Shown: positions 35,183 to 44,327 of the stretch, one piece after another
How the letters are laid out: the number at the start of each line of letters is the position of its first letter
Numbering within the stretch: the stretch's first letter is position 1
Origin: Anaerolineales bacterium
Lineage (GTDB): Bacteria > Chloroflexota > Anaerolineae > Anaerolineales > Villigracilaceae
Assembly: GCA_020634885.1 (NCBI GenBank)
Contig: JACKAW010000007.1
Location: forward strand, 124,001-188,000
Direction: 5' to 3'
Length of the DNA: 64,000 nucleotides
Translations under genes and position numbers: made by a program
The notes under the pieces: generated by a model
Told to the model about the DNA's origin: nothing
Database searches by the model: none
The model's input: the letters and a program-made list of their open reading frames with translations, nothing else

Positions 35183-36217
35183 ATGCACTACAACCTCGCG
35201 CTCATTGGTTTTGGGAATGTTGCCCGCTCGCTGGCTCGTCTGCTCGTCCGCAAACAGGATGTGTTGAAATCGAAACATGATGTCACGTTCTCGTTCACCG
35301 GAATTTCCACCGGTCAGCATGGACATGCTGTTAACCCGAATGGGTTGGATATCGAAAAAGCATTGGATTTAGTGGAAAGTGGAAAATCCATCGACTCAAT
35401 CTCCAGTTCTCCAATCTCTGATTCTCTTTCCGTCATCAAGAACTCCGCCGCCAACTTTATGTTCGAGAACTCCCCCGTCAACACGCAGACGGGTCAGCCT
35501 GCCATTGACCACATCCGCACGGCGTTGGAATTGGGAATGCACGTCAGCACGGCGAATAAAGGTCCGGTCGTGCATGGGTATCGCGAATTGACCGCGTTAG
35601 CGGCATCGAAGGGAAAAATCTTCCGGCACGAATCTGCGGTCTTGGGCGGCGCACCCGTTTTCTCGGTCATGCGTGAGGCGTTTCCGTTGGCAGAACTTGA
35701 ATCCTTCAAAGGTATCTTCAACGCCACCACCAATGTCATCCTCTCCAGAATGGAAAGCGGCGAGACCTATGAGCAGGCGCTCGCCTACGCCCAGAAGATT
35801 GGTCTGGCTGAAACCGACCCCACCAACGACGTGGACGGTTGGGATGCCGCCATCAAGGTCGCTTCCCTTGTGACCGTGTTGTGGGATACGCCCATGACCC
35901 CGCAGCAAGTGAATCCCACTGGCATTCGCGGCATTACAAGCGAAATGATCGCCAACGCCAAAGCCGAAGGCAAGCGCTATAAACTGGTTTGTTCTGCTGA
36001 AAAAGTGAACGGCGAGATCAAGGTGGGAGTCGCCCCGCAACTGGTCGACTCGACTTCACCGCTCTATGGCATGATGAATTCCAGCACGGGCATCACCTTC
36101 CGCACCGATGTCATCATTGACTATTCCATCGTCCTCTCGGAAAAACCCGGCATGACCGGTGGACCGGTGGAGACGGCGTATGGTCTCTTTGCCGATTTTG
36201 TGAATACGGTGAAATAA
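35183..36217 (+). CDS. hom: Homoserine dehydrogenase
   Basis: Reduces aspartate semialdehyde to homoserine in threonine/methionine synthesis. The protein has 344 residues, the short form without an ACT domain. It shows the NAD(P) motif LIGFGNVARSLARLL (8-22), the STANKGPVVHG catalytic stretch, NATTNVILSRMESG, and ETDPTNDVDGWDAAIK with the conserved Lys/Asp. ATG 35183 is preceded by CAGGAG. Divergent from the methyltransferase operon. Confidence 0.92.
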   Translation: MHYNLALIGFGNVARSLARLLVRKQDVLKSKHDVTFSFTGISTGQHGHAVNPNGLDIEKALDLVESGKSIDSISSSPISDSLSVIKNSAANFMFENSPVNTQTGQPAIDHIRTALELGMHVSTANKGPVVHGYRELTALAASKGKIFRHESAVLGGAPVFSVMREAFPLAELESFKGIFNATTNVILSRMESGETYEQALAYAQKIGLAETDPTNDVDGWDAAIKVASLVTVLWDTPMTPQQVNPTGIRGITSEMIANAKAEGKRYKLVCSAEKVNGEIKVGVAPQLVDSTSPLYGMMNSSTGITFRTDVIIDYSIVLSEKPGMTGGPVETAYGLFADFVNTVK

Positions 36218-36268
36218 TAATTTGCAATAAAAAAATCTTTTTGTTTCACTATCGTGATAAGGTAGCAA

Positions 36269-36312
36269 ATAAGAGCCTTTGTGTTTACAATGGTAAATAC
36301 AAAGGCTCTTAT
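36269..36312. promoter_or_regulatory. Long hairpin covering the RBS of the diguanylate cyclase gene
   Basis: A 20-bp stem with one mismatch (36269-36288 with 36293-36312) and a four-base loop. The right arm contains the AAAGG ribosome site and touches the ATG at 36311. In RNA it would mask the start. It may also terminate hom. Confidence 0.65.
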
Positions 36313-37849
36313 GACACCTCCAAACATTTTATATAGCACAGCGCTCTTAACCGCGGGGTTATGCTGTTTTATTGTTGGGCTATTGGTCTTACAAAGGCGT
36401 CCGTTCACCCCGGGTTCAGTTCCATTAATGGTGTTTATCCTTGCCATGTGCTGGTGGGATGTTTCATACGGCATTTTCTGGGGCGGCGTTATAAAACCTT
36501 CACCTTATTTCTGGTTGGATATTAGTTACATCGGGGTGGTGATCGTCCCTGCAACGTTCTTTGTTTTCGCCATGCAAATTTCAGGGCAGCAGGAATGGCT
36601 GAAAAAACCGTTCCTGATCGGTTTGTATGTAGAACCGTTACTGGTGCTCCTGTTGATGTGGACCGATCCCTTGCACAACTTGTTCTTTGCCGGGAAACGG
36701 TTGGAAAACACCGGTATGATCTTGAATGCAGGTCCGGTATTTTGGGGGAATGTTGTGTATTCTTATTTATTACTATTCGTGACGTTCATTTTGCTGGTGC
36801 GTAGATTCATGGCTACCTCAGGCATTTATCGCCGCCAGCTTGGGGTTGTGATCGCCGGAGCCGGCGTTACCTGGCTAAACAGCTTTATTTTTATCGCGGG
36901 TTTAAGTCCTTTCCCCAATGCTGATAACACGCCCTTTTCGTTTACGCTTGCCGCTTTTGCATTTGCCTATGCCTTGCTGCGTTATCGCATGTTGGATGTT
37001 GTGCCGGTTGCACGCGATACGTTGATTGAAGGCATGAGCGACGGGGTATTAGTCCTCGATGCAAATAATCGGATCGTGGACATGAACCCTGAAGCGGGCA
37101 AACTGTTATCTACTTCACCCGCCGGTGCAATTGGCAGGCAGGTGGAGGAAGTTTTCTCTCACTGGGTAGACATCGATCAGGGGTCTGTGAAAACATCAAA
37201 GACCCGCGCGGAAGTTCTAATCGAAAAAGAAATGAACACCTACCTTGACCTTCAAATTTCCCCGCTCTTCGACAAGCGCAGGAATTTTATTGGGCGTCTG
37301 GTTGTATGGCACGATATTTCGAACTTGAAAAAAATTCAAGCCGATCTTGAAAAGCTCGCCACACAGGACTCGCTGACGCACGCCTACAATCGGCGGCATT
37401 TTTATACGCTGGCAGAAGTGGAAATTCAACGCTCCCTCCGTTCTCAATTGCCGTTCTCAGTGATATTGGTGGATATTGATCACTTCAAGGACGTGAACGA
37501 TAAGTATGGACACAAAGCCGGAGATCAAGCGCTGGTTCATTTTACAAAGGTCTGCATACAAAACCTGCGCCAGGTGGATATTTTTGCGAGGTTTGGCGGC
37601 GAAGAATTTGTCATTGTGCTGCCCGAAACAGCCATGGATCAAGCCAAAGTGACCGCCGAACGGATTCGAAAGATCGTAGAAAGCGCCGCATTAAACATTG
37701 ACGATCAACAGCTAAAGATCACTGCCAGCTTCGGCGTTTCTACATTCAAGAGCGAAGAAGATACATTGGAGCACCTGCTTCAAAAAGCCGACAAAGCCTT
37801 GTATGCCGCAAAAAACAAGGGACGGAATCGGGTCGTCTGCGCGGAGTGA
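36311..37849 (+). CDS. Diguanylate cyclase (7TM sensor - PAS - GGDEF)
   Basis: Makes the second messenger cyclic di-GMP. A 512-residue protein: seven hydrophobic helices in the first 220 residues (histidine-kinase 7TM N-terminal type). A PAS-like domain follows (VLVLDANNRIVDMNPEAGKL, about 240-345). The GGDEF domain has the active GGEEF at 429-433 and the inhibitory I-site RQVD at 420-423. I prefer ATG 36311 over GTG 36281 or ATG 36290, because those lie in the hairpin arm and AAAGG at 36300-36304 fits 36311. Product inhibition via the I-site is expected. Confidence 0.9.
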   Translation: MTPPNILYSTALLTAGLCCFIVGLLVLQRRPFTPGSVPLMVFILAMCWWDVSYGIFWGGVIKPSPYFWLDISYIGVVIVPATFFVFAMQISGQQEWLKKPFLIGLYVEPLLVLLLMWTDPLHNLFFAGKRLENTGMILNAGPVFWGNVVYSYLLLFVTFILLVRRFMATSGIYRRQLGVVIAGAGVTWLNSFIFIAGLSPFPNADNTPFSFTLAAFAFAYALLRYRMLDVVPVARDTLIEGMSDGVLVLDANNRIVDMNPEAGKLLSTSPAGAIGRQVEEVFSHWVDIDQGSVKTSKTRAEVLIEKEMNTYLDLQISPLFDKRRNFIGRLVVWHDISNLKKIQADLEKLATQDSLTHAYNRRHFYTLAEVEIQRSLRSQLPFSVILVDIDHFKDVNDKYGHKAGDQALVHFTKVCIQNLRQVDIFARFGGEEFVIVLPETAMDQAKVTAERIRKIVESAALNIDDQQLKITASFGVSTFKSEEDTLEHLLQKADKALYAAKNKGRNRVVCAE

Positions 37850-37941
37850 AGTTTTCAAACAACGCCATAAAAGCAGGGACGGTATTAACGCGGTACTCAG
37901 GCGGGATATATATAATCGAATATTCCATGTATAAAAAAGCC

Positions 37942-37974
37942 AGCAGACAGTCACTTAAAAAGTGACTGTCTGCT
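37942..37974. repeat. GACAGTCAC hairpin family, copy 2
   Basis: A perfect 15-bp stem (AGCAGACAGTCACTT) with an AAA loop, 16 bases before the DUF1800 start. It may end the GGDEF transcript. Confidence 0.7.
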
Positions 37975-37989
37975 TAAAGCGAGGAACTC

Positions 37990-39717
37990 ATGCAAACAAG
38001 AAAACTAACCCGAAGAGATTTCCTGAAACTAAGCGGCACATTCGCGGCGACATCTGCGCTGGCGGCTTGCGCCCCGGGAGAGGAAACGCCCACCGCCGCT
38101 CCGTTCGAATCGACGGGACAAAGCCCGGTCATCCAACCCGAAGCGCAAACGCAACTGCCGCCCGTACCAATGGCGATCCTTGCCTTAAGCCGCCTCACCT
38201 TCGGCATCCGCCCGGGTGACGTGGACGCCTTCAACGCGCTCGGCTCCAGTGACGACGAACGGCTGCTGAACTTTATCAACCAGCAGCTCAACCCCGACAC
38301 ATTGGATGACAGCGATTTCGAAAACCGTTACAACAATGCCGGTTTTGAAACCCTGTATAAATCGCATGAACAGATCTACGCGGATCACATTGCCTCCAAC
38401 CCCTACGACTCGAATGATGATGCCTACTGGGAATGGTACAGCAAACCCGCGTACGAATTGGCAGATGCCACCGTGCTTCGGGCTGTTCACAGCAAAAAGC
38501 AACTGGTCGAACTGCTTGCCGATTTCTGGCACAACCATTTCAACGTCTATTTCTGGCAGGATGACGGCGTACCGTTGCTTGCCTCATACAACCGTGACGT
38601 GCTGAGAACGCACATGCTGGGCAACTTCCGGCAAATGCTGGAGGCGGTGGCGAAACACCCGTCCATGCTGTATTACCTGAACCAGAACAATAGCAGTGAT
38701 GCTGGTCCCAATGAAAATTTTGCGCGCGAGTTGTTCGAGTTACACACTCTCGGCGCAGAGAATTACCTGGGGGTGCGCGACCCGAACTCAGTGGAAAAAG
38801 ATGCGAATGGGATCGCCATCGGCTATGTGGATAACGACGTCTACGAAGCGGCGCGATGTTTTACCGGCTGGCGCATTGATGACGACCTCGGCGATTGGGA
38901 AGACGGTATCGAGAAGACCGGCAACTTCCTGTATTACAAACCCTGGCACGACCGCTTCAATAAACTGGTGCTGGGCAGATACATTCCCGCCGATCAGGAA
39001 GATCTGAAAGACGGCTACGATGTACTCGACCTGCTCGCCAGTCACCCGGGTACGGCGCGTCATATCGCAAGAAAACTGTGCCGCAGGTTTATTTCAGACG
39101 TTCCGCCAGAGTCGCTTGTTCAGGCGGCAGCCGATACCTTTCTTCAATATAAAGATGCCCCCGACCAACTCAAGCGCGTGATGGAGACGATCCTGCTTTC
39201 TGCGGAGTTCAAAGCCAGTTGGGGCGGAAAGGTCAAACGTCCGTTCGAGGCGGCAATGTCCATGATGCGCGCGCTCAACTCCGACTTCACCCGCATCCCC
39301 GGCGGGGTTCACTGGATGCTTGGTCTGATGGGGCAGGCATTGTTCGAGCGCCGCCCGCCCGATGGCTATCCCGATATGCGTGAAGCCTGGGCAAACTCCA
39401 TGTCTTTACTTTTTGAGTGGAACTTTGCCGTGGGGCTGACCGAGAACTGGCTGGATGATGACGATACCGGCTACAAAATCCGCTCGGATGTGATGGCTCA
39501 AACCCCGGCGGAGATTCGAAGCGCTTCTTCCCTAGCCGATTATTGGATTCAAAGAATCCTGAACCGTTCTCTCCCCGAAGCCAGCCGCAATGCCGTTGTA
39601 GCTGTGATGGCGCAGGAATACGGTTGGGACGAAACCTTGACCGAAGAGCATGTGCAATATGTTTTGCCAGCGATGATCGAAGTGATCTTAATGAGCCCTG
39701 ATTTTCAATGGAGATGA
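37990..39717 (+). CDS. DUF1800 family exported protein
   Basis: 575 residues with a twin-arginine signal (LTRRDFLKLSG) running into a lipobox-like SALAACAPG, so it is exported folded and possibly lipid-anchored. The body shows DUF1800 features: LSRLTFGIRPGD near the start, LLADFWHNHFNVYFW, ENFARELFELHTLG, and CRRFISDVP in the middle. Biochemical role is unknown; DUF1800 proteins are nearly always encoded beside DUF1501 proteins, as here (next gene 4 bp downstream). They may form a periplasmic or surface complex. Confidence 0.88.
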   Translation: MQTRKLTRRDFLKLSGTFAATSALAACAPGEETPTAAPFESTGQSPVIQPEAQTQLPPVPMAILALSRLTFGIRPGDVDAFNALGSSDDERLLNFINQQLNPDTLDDSDFENRYNNAGFETLYKSHEQIYADHIASNPYDSNDDAYWEWYSKPAYELADATVLRAVHSKKQLVELLADFWHNHFNVYFWQDDGVPLLASYNRDVLRTHMLGNFRQMLEAVAKHPSMLYYLNQNNSSDAGPNENFARELFELHTLGAENYLGVRDPNSVEKDANGIAIGYVDNDVYEAARCFTGWRIDDDLGDWEDGIEKTGNFLYYKPWHDRFNKLVLGRYIPADQEDLKDGYDVLDLLASHPGTARHIARKLCRRFISDVPPESLVQAAADTFLQYKDAPDQLKRVMETILLSAEFKASWGGKVKRPFEAAMSMMRALNSDFTRIPGGVHWMLGLMGQALFERRPPDGYPDMREAWANSMSLLFEWNFAVGLTENWLDDDDTGYKIRSDVMAQTPAEIRSASSLADYWIQRILNRSLPEASRNAVVAVMAQEYGWDETLTEEHVQYVLPAMIEVILMSPDFQWR

Positions 39718-39721
39718 CCAT

Positions 39722-40945
39722 ATGAAACCCGCCCTTACCCGCCGACAATTTTTACAGGGATGCTCCGCCGCCATTGCCGCAATGTCTGGCGCAAAACTCA
39801 CCAACCTCGCCTTTGCCAAACAGGATAATCCATCTGATACTTTGGTGGTCGTCTTTTTGCGCGGCGGCTGGGATGCGCTCAATGTCGTCCCGCCGATGGA
39901 TGGCGATGATCGCGGCTTTTATGAAAAAGCCCGCCCTGATATCAAGATCCAAAACCTGTTACGTTTGAACGATCAATTTGGTTTGCACCCTGCCATGTCG
40001 CCGCTGTATGACCTGTACCAGCAGGGCAAAGCGGGTGTCATTCATGCTGTCGGTTTGAACTACGACACGCGCAGTCACTTTGATGCGCAGGAATACATTG
40101 AATTGGGAACACCCGGCGCAAAGAACACTGCCTCCGGCTGGATCACCCGTCACTTGCAGGCGACGGGCATTTCATCCATCCTGCCTGTTGTATCCACCTC
40201 GGGGCAGCCGACTTCGGTATTAAATTTTGTACCCACCGTCAGCCTGAGCACGCCCGATGAATTCTCGCTGTGGGATAACGGCTTACGCGACTCGCATACC
40301 AACGCGTTACGCACAATGTATGCAGGCGAAAGTCTCGTCCACCGAGCCGGGTTGCGCACATTAGATGCATTGGACATCGTCCGCCCGTTGACCGGCGGCG
40401 AATACCAGCCGTCGAACGGCGCCTATTACAACGATGATGATTTCGGGCGTCAATTGAAAACCGTTGCCCAAATGATCAAGCTGGATGCCGGTCTGCGTGT
40501 CGCCGCCGTGGACTTTGGCGGTTGGGATACGCACGAATATCAAAATGACCACGATGGCGGCTACATGGCTGATCTGTTGAATAGTCTCGCCTCGGGGTTG
40601 GCAAACTTCTACCTCGACCTTGATTCAGGCTACACCAACAAATTATCTGTGGTTGTCATTAGTGAATTTGGGCGGCGGCTGGTTCAGAACGAATCCTACG
40701 GCACCGATCACGGTCACGGCAGTGTGATGCTTACGCTGGGGGGCAGCGTCAATGGCGGACAGGTCTTCGGGCAATTCCCCGGGTTGCAAAACGATCAACT
40801 TTACGACCGCGCCGACCTTGCCATCACCACCGATTACCGCTCGGTCTTGAGCGAATTACTTGCCAAACGCATGGGCAATGCGGATATTGAATCGGTGTTC
40901 CCTGGTTTTTCGCAGGGGTATAACCCGTTGGGAATTTACCAGTAG
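39722..40945 (+). CDS. DUF1501 family exported protein
   Basis: 407 residues with a Tat-type signal (LTRRQFLQGCSAAIAAMSGA). The body resembles the alkaline-phosphatase/sulfatase fold proteins of DUF1501: VVVFLRGGWDALNVVPP, YDTRSHFDAQEYIELG, VDFGGWDTHEYQ, and VVISEFGRRLVQNESYGTDH with a Gly/His-rich DHGHGSVML motif. It is co-transcribed with the DUF1800 gene. Function is not established. Confidence 0.88.
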   Translation: MKPALTRRQFLQGCSAAIAAMSGAKLTNLAFAKQDNPSDTLVVVFLRGGWDALNVVPPMDGDDRGFYEKARPDIKIQNLLRLNDQFGLHPAMSPLYDLYQQGKAGVIHAVGLNYDTRSHFDAQEYIELGTPGAKNTASGWITRHLQATGISSILPVVSTSGQPTSVLNFVPTVSLSTPDEFSLWDNGLRDSHTNALRTMYAGESLVHRAGLRTLDALDIVRPLTGGEYQPSNGAYYNDDDFGRQLKTVAQMIKLDAGLRVAAVDFGGWDTHEYQNDHDGGYMADLLNSLASGLANFYLDLDSGYTNKLSVVVISEFGRRLVQNESYGTDHGHGSVMLTLGGSVNGGQVFGQFPGLQNDQLYDRADLAITTDYRSVLSELLAKRMGNADIESVFPGFSQGYNPLGIYQ

Positions 40946-40963
40946 GCAGCTTTTGTTCGCAGG

Positions 40964-41002
40964 AAAATGCGTCGTCCCAAACCTGAGGCGGCGCATTTTT
41001 TT
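40964..41002. terminator. Terminator hairpin between convergent genes
   Basis: AAAATGCGTCGTC pairs (11 of 13) with GGCGGCGCATTTT and is followed by a T-run. It serves the DUF1501 gene and probably the convergent DUF1304 gene. Confidence 0.65.
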
Positions 41003-41348
41003 ATGCAATCAACAAAATCACCAACGCCAAAATAGCGGGGACAGCTTGAATGTAAAAGATTCTTTTACTCACGGTAAACGCGCCGAAAATTCCCGCGATG
41101 ATGACACAACTCAGGAAGAAGATTTTTACTGGGTCGCCTGCAACAAGTCCCCACAGCAGACCGGCGGCGAGGAAGCCGTTGTACAGTCCCTGATTCATGG
41201 CAAGCCGTTTCGATTGTTTGGCGAACTCTGCGGTGAGATTGAAAGATTTCATCCCGCGCGGCTTGTCCCATAGAAACATTTCGAGGTAAAGAAAGAAAAA
41301 GTGCAAGAGGGCAACGATCACAATAAGAATGTCGGATACGAGTTTCAT
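41001..41348 (-). CDS. DUF1304 family membrane protein
   Basis: A 115-residue protein with four hydrophobic helices. It has the family pattern FYLEMFLWDKPRG after helix 1 (here LYLEMFLW), NQGLYNGFLAAGLLWG, and a small C-terminal helix pair. The start MKLVSDILIV (41348) is preceded by AAAGGAAA; the upstream in-frame codons lie in a repeat. Role unknown. Confidence 0.85.
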   Translation of the reverse strand: MKLVSDILIVIVALLHFFFLYLEMFLWDKPRGMKSFNLTAEFAKQSKRLAMNQGLYNGFLAAGLLWGLVAGDPVKIFFLSCVIIAGIFGAFTVSKRIFYIQAVPAILALVILLIA

Positions 41349-41363
41349 AAAGTTTTCCTTTGG

Positions 41364-41411
41364 GTAGGTCACGCTTTTAGCGTGACGTCATGTTACAAAC
41401 GCGACCTACAG
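41364..41411. repeat. GTAGGTCACGC palindromic element, copy 1
   Basis: 48 bp beginning GTAGGTCACGCTT and ending GACCTACAG, with internal hairpin AAGCGTGA-type arms. It is nearly identical to 57618-57666. Confidence 0.75.
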
Positions 41412-41452
41412 TATAGCAGGTGAAAAACAGAACAAAAATTCTGTTATACTGA

Positions 41453-41491
41453 CCTCACCCCCTGCCCCTCTCCTAAAAGGAGAGGGGGGAG
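41453..41491. repeat. CCTCACCCC/GGAGAGGGG palindromic element, copy 1
   Basis: CCCCTCTCC-TAAAA-GGAGAGGGG hairpin just before radA. Its right arm supplies the GGAG-rich ribosome binding site. A related element lies inside the aroKB gene at 60149. Confidence 0.65.
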
Positions 41492-41499
41492 AAGATGAA

Positions 41500-42900
41500 A
41501 TGGCAAAAACAAAAACCCACACCCGATTTGTATGTCAACAATGCGGACGTGTCTCCGCATCGTACATGGGCAAATGCCCGCAATGCAGCGCGTTTGACAG
41601 CATGGTGGAAGAAGTCATCCACGATGAGCCTGCCCCGAAAAAAGGTGCGGTCAACGTTCGCGGCTTGAGCGGACGTTCGGAGCCGCGCCCCATCTCCGAG
41701 GTCAGTGGTGAGGCGGAAGATCGCGTTCACCTGCCCATTGGTGAGTTCGCGCGCGTGCTCGGCGGCGGCATCGTCCCCGGTTCCATCGTACTTGTGGGCG
41801 GTGACCCGGGCATTGGCAAATCCACGCTCATGCTGCAAATGGCGATGGAGATGGGCAAGGTGCAGCGTGTGTTGTATGTCTCCGGCGAAGAGTCGGAGCG
41901 GCAGATCAAGATGCGCGCCTCGCGTTTGTTCAACGGCGGGAAGGACTTGCCGAAGGATTTGCTGTTGGTGACAGAGACCAATCTCGAAGTGATCTTCAGC
42001 CACGTCCGCGAATCCAAACCGGACCTTTTGATCGTGGACTCCATCCAGACGACTTATCTCTCTGAATTGGATTCATCCGCTGGCTCGGTTTCGCAGGTGC
42101 GCGAGTGTTCGTCGCAGTTGCGTGAGTTGGCGAAGTCCAGCGGCGTGACGGTCTTCATGATCGGGCACGTTACAAAAGAAGGCGCGATTGCCGGTCCGCG
42201 CGTGTTGGAACATATCGTGGATACGGTTCTGTATCTTGAAGGGGATCGCTTCCAAGCCTATCGTCTGTTACGCTCGGTCAAGAACCGCTTCGGCGCGACC
42301 TCCGAAGTGGGCGTGTTCGAAATGCGCGAAGGCGGCATGATCGAAATCACCAATCCGTCTGAGGCGTTTTTGGCGGAGCGTTTGGTGAATGCGGCTGGGT
42401 CTGCGATTGCGGTGACGATGGAAGGGACTCGTCCCATTCTCGTGGAAGTGCAGGGATTAACCTCCCCGACTCAATTTGGGAATGCGCGCCGCACGCCCAA
42501 CGGTGTGGACTTTAACCGTCTGTTGCTCATTTCAGCGGTTCTCACACGCCGCGTAGGACTCAAACTTGCCGAGCAGGATGTCTTCGTCAACGTGGTGGGC
42601 GGTATCCAAATCGACGAACCCGCCGCGGACTTAGCCGTCGCCGCTGCTATCGCTTCTTCATGGCGGGATGTGCCCATTCAAGCCAATGTGGTCTTGATCG
42701 GTGAGATCGGCTTGGCAGGTGAACTGCGTATGCCGGGACAAATGGTGGCGCGATTAAAAGAAGCGCAAAAATTGGGTTTCAAAACTGCCATTGTGCCGAA
42801 GGCTATCCGCAAAGGGGAAGACTATCCAAAAGGAATTGAAGTTATCGAAGTCCGCTCGGTGGACCAGGCGTTGGATAAGGCGTTGAAGAAAGAGAAGTAG
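41500..42900 (+). CDS. radA: DNA repair protein RadA
   Basis: RecA-related branch-migration ATPase in recombinational repair, 466 residues. The N-terminal zinc finger is FVCQQC...KCPQC. Walker A GGDPGIGKST lies at 100-109, the RadA-specific KNRFG motif follows in the middle, and a Lon-like C-terminal domain (VGGIQIDEPAADLAVAAAIA) ends it. The ATG lies directly after a palindromic repeat that forms its ribosome site. Confidence 0.96.
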   Translation: MAKTKTHTRFVCQQCGRVSASYMGKCPQCSAFDSMVEEVIHDEPAPKKGAVNVRGLSGRSEPRPISEVSGEAEDRVHLPIGEFARVLGGGIVPGSIVLVGGDPGIGKSTLMLQMAMEMGKVQRVLYVSGEESERQIKMRASRLFNGGKDLPKDLLLVTETNLEVIFSHVRESKPDLLIVDSIQTTYLSELDSSAGSVSQVRECSSQLRELAKSSGVTVFMIGHVTKEGAIAGPRVLEHIVDTVLYLEGDRFQAYRLLRSVKNRFGATSEVGVFEMREGGMIEITNPSEAFLAERLVNAAGSAIAVTMEGTRPILVEVQGLTSPTQFGNARRTPNGVDFNRLLLISAVLTRRVGLKLAEQDVFVNVVGGIQIDEPAADLAVAAAIASSWRDVPIQANVVLIGEIGLAGELRMPGQMVARLKEAQKLGFKTAIVPKAIRKGEDYPKGIEVIEVRSVDQALDKALKKEK

Positions 42901-43050
42901 TGAGTAGTGAGTAGTGAGTAGTTCGGTGGTCGAGTAGGGTGGATGCTCTTCCCGCCCGTATCGAGACCACCAGTAATAGGTATATATAAAATTCAGAGTT
43001 GTGGTCTCGATATGCCTTCGGCTATCGCCTCAGGCTACTCGACCACCGCA
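42898..43050. repeat. Heptamer tract plus nested MITE-like palindrome after radA
   Basis: AGTAGTG repeats in tandem at the radA stop. A nested element follows: GGTGGTCGAGTAG at 42924-42936 pairs with CTACTCGACCACC near 43036, and TATCGAGACCAC pairs with GTGGTCTCGATA inside. Confidence 0.65.
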
Positions 43051-43068
43051 AGAAATAAAGAGGTCTTT

Positions 43069-43296
43069 ATGTGCCGAAGTATCAAACCCCTTAGAAATAT
43101 GGATCACCCTGTCACCGAGCAGGAGATTTACGAAGCGGCGCTGCAATACGTCCGCAAAGTCAGCGGGTATCGCAAACCGTCGAAAGCAAATGAAGAGGCG
43201 TTCAACAAGGCGATCGAAGAAGTGGCGGATTCCACGCGAAAGATATTGGCGAATCTAAAAACCGTCGAAAGCCAAAAGTCAAAAGCCGCTTTCTGA
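43069..43296 (+). CDS. DUF2277 family small protein
   Basis: A 75-residue protein starting MCRSIKPLRNMDHPVTEQE, then ALQYVRKVSGYRKPSKANEE; this is the DUF2277 signature (CR.IK.L.N..PP.T). ATG 43069 follows AAAGAGGT. The C-terminal tail (TVESQKSKAAF) derives from the heptamer-like GCCAAAA/GTCAAAA sequence that runs past the stop. Function unknown. Confidence 0.85.
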   Translation: MCRSIKPLRNMDHPVTEQEIYEAALQYVRKVSGYRKPSKANEEAFNKAIEEVADSTRKILANLKTVESQKSKAAF

Positions 43297-43376
43297 CTTT
43301 CAACCTGTAACCTGCAACCTGCAACTCATTCAAACCGTATACCTCCCTAGGCATTAAACCGAAGGAGGTTTTTCTT

Positions 43377-44216
43377 ATGTATAAACTATTTACCTTTATC
43401 GCGATCCTCGCGCTGACAACTCTGGCATGTGGAATTAATGTACCCAAACCGCCAACCCCCAGCCCCGAAATGACCGAAGACATCACAGTCGAATACCCGG
43501 ATGCGAAAGATATCAACCTACAGATCAAATTTGGCGCAGGTGAACTCAACCTCACCCCCGGCACAGAGATACTTGTCGATGGTACAGCCACCTACAACTA
43601 CAAAGAATTCAAGCCGGGCATTAGTGTCGATGGCGGCGATGTGGAAGTGCGTGTCGTCGAAAAAGACTTCAGCATGATTTCTGGTTTCAAAGACATCAAA
43701 AACGTATGGGATCTGCAACTCGGCGACCAGCCCATGAGCCTGAGCATTGACGCAGGCGCATATGACGGCACATACGAATTCGGCGGGCTTGCCCTTACCC
43801 GTCTCGATATTTCCGACGGCGCAGCAGATGTAGAACTCAACTTCTCCGAACCGAACCAGACTGAGATGAGCACCTTCACCTACAGCACAGGCGCATCCAA
43901 TGTCAAACTGCTTGGGCTGGCAAACGCCAACTTCACCCTGTTCGATTTTTCCTCCGGCGCGGGAGATTACACCCTCGATTTCTCCGGTGACTTGAAACGC
44001 GACGCCTCCATCAAAGTGGAAAGCGGACTCAGCAACCTCATCATCATCGTCCCTGAAGGGGTCGACGCAGTGGTCACAGTGGAGGGAGGGCTCATGAATG
44101 TAAGCACAAGCCCCGGCTGGGAAAGAAGCGGAGGCGATTACATCCAAAAAGGCGAAGGACCCACCCTCACATTCATCATCGAAATGGGCGCAGGCAATCT
44201 CACCCTCACAAGATAA
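43377..44216 (+). CDS. Toast-rack/DUF4097-like lipoprotein
   Basis: 279 residues. The signal peptide ends ALTTLACGIN (lipobox), and a short Pro-rich linker follows. The body is a repetitive beta-rich domain with IKFGAGELNLTPG, LSIDAGAYDGTYEF and FDFSSGAGDYTLDFSG: the ladder-like pattern of 'toast rack' N-terminal domains. GAAGGAGG precedes the ATG. Probably an envelope protein; role unknown. Confidence 0.75.
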   Translation: MYKLFTFIAILALTTLACGINVPKPPTPSPEMTEDITVEYPDAKDINLQIKFGAGELNLTPGTEILVDGTATYNYKEFKPGISVDGGDVEVRVVEKDFSMISGFKDIKNVWDLQLGDQPMSLSIDAGAYDGTYEFGGLALTRLDISDGAADVELNFSEPNQTEMSTFTYSTGASNVKLLGLANANFTLFDFSSGAGDYTLDFSGDLKRDASIKVESGLSNLIIIVPEGVDAVVTVEGGLMNVSTSPGWERSGGDYIQKGEGPTLTFIIEMGAGNLTLTR

Positions 44217-44274
44217 ATTCAGAGCAAAAGGTCATAATTGACCCGTGACCTCTATCACTTGCCTCGTTCAAGTT

Positions 44275-44310
44275 ATCACAATAAAATCGTGATTGTGGGT
44301 AATTTTTACC
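44275..44310 (+). promoter_or_regulatory. Operator candidates upstream of the Rrf2 gene
   Basis: Two dyads precede the gene: ATCAC-N9-GTGAT (44275-44293) and GGTAA-TTT-TTACC (44298-44310). Either could be an autoregulatory site. Confidence 0.4.
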
Positions 44311-44327
44311 TAGATAAGTGAGGACTT

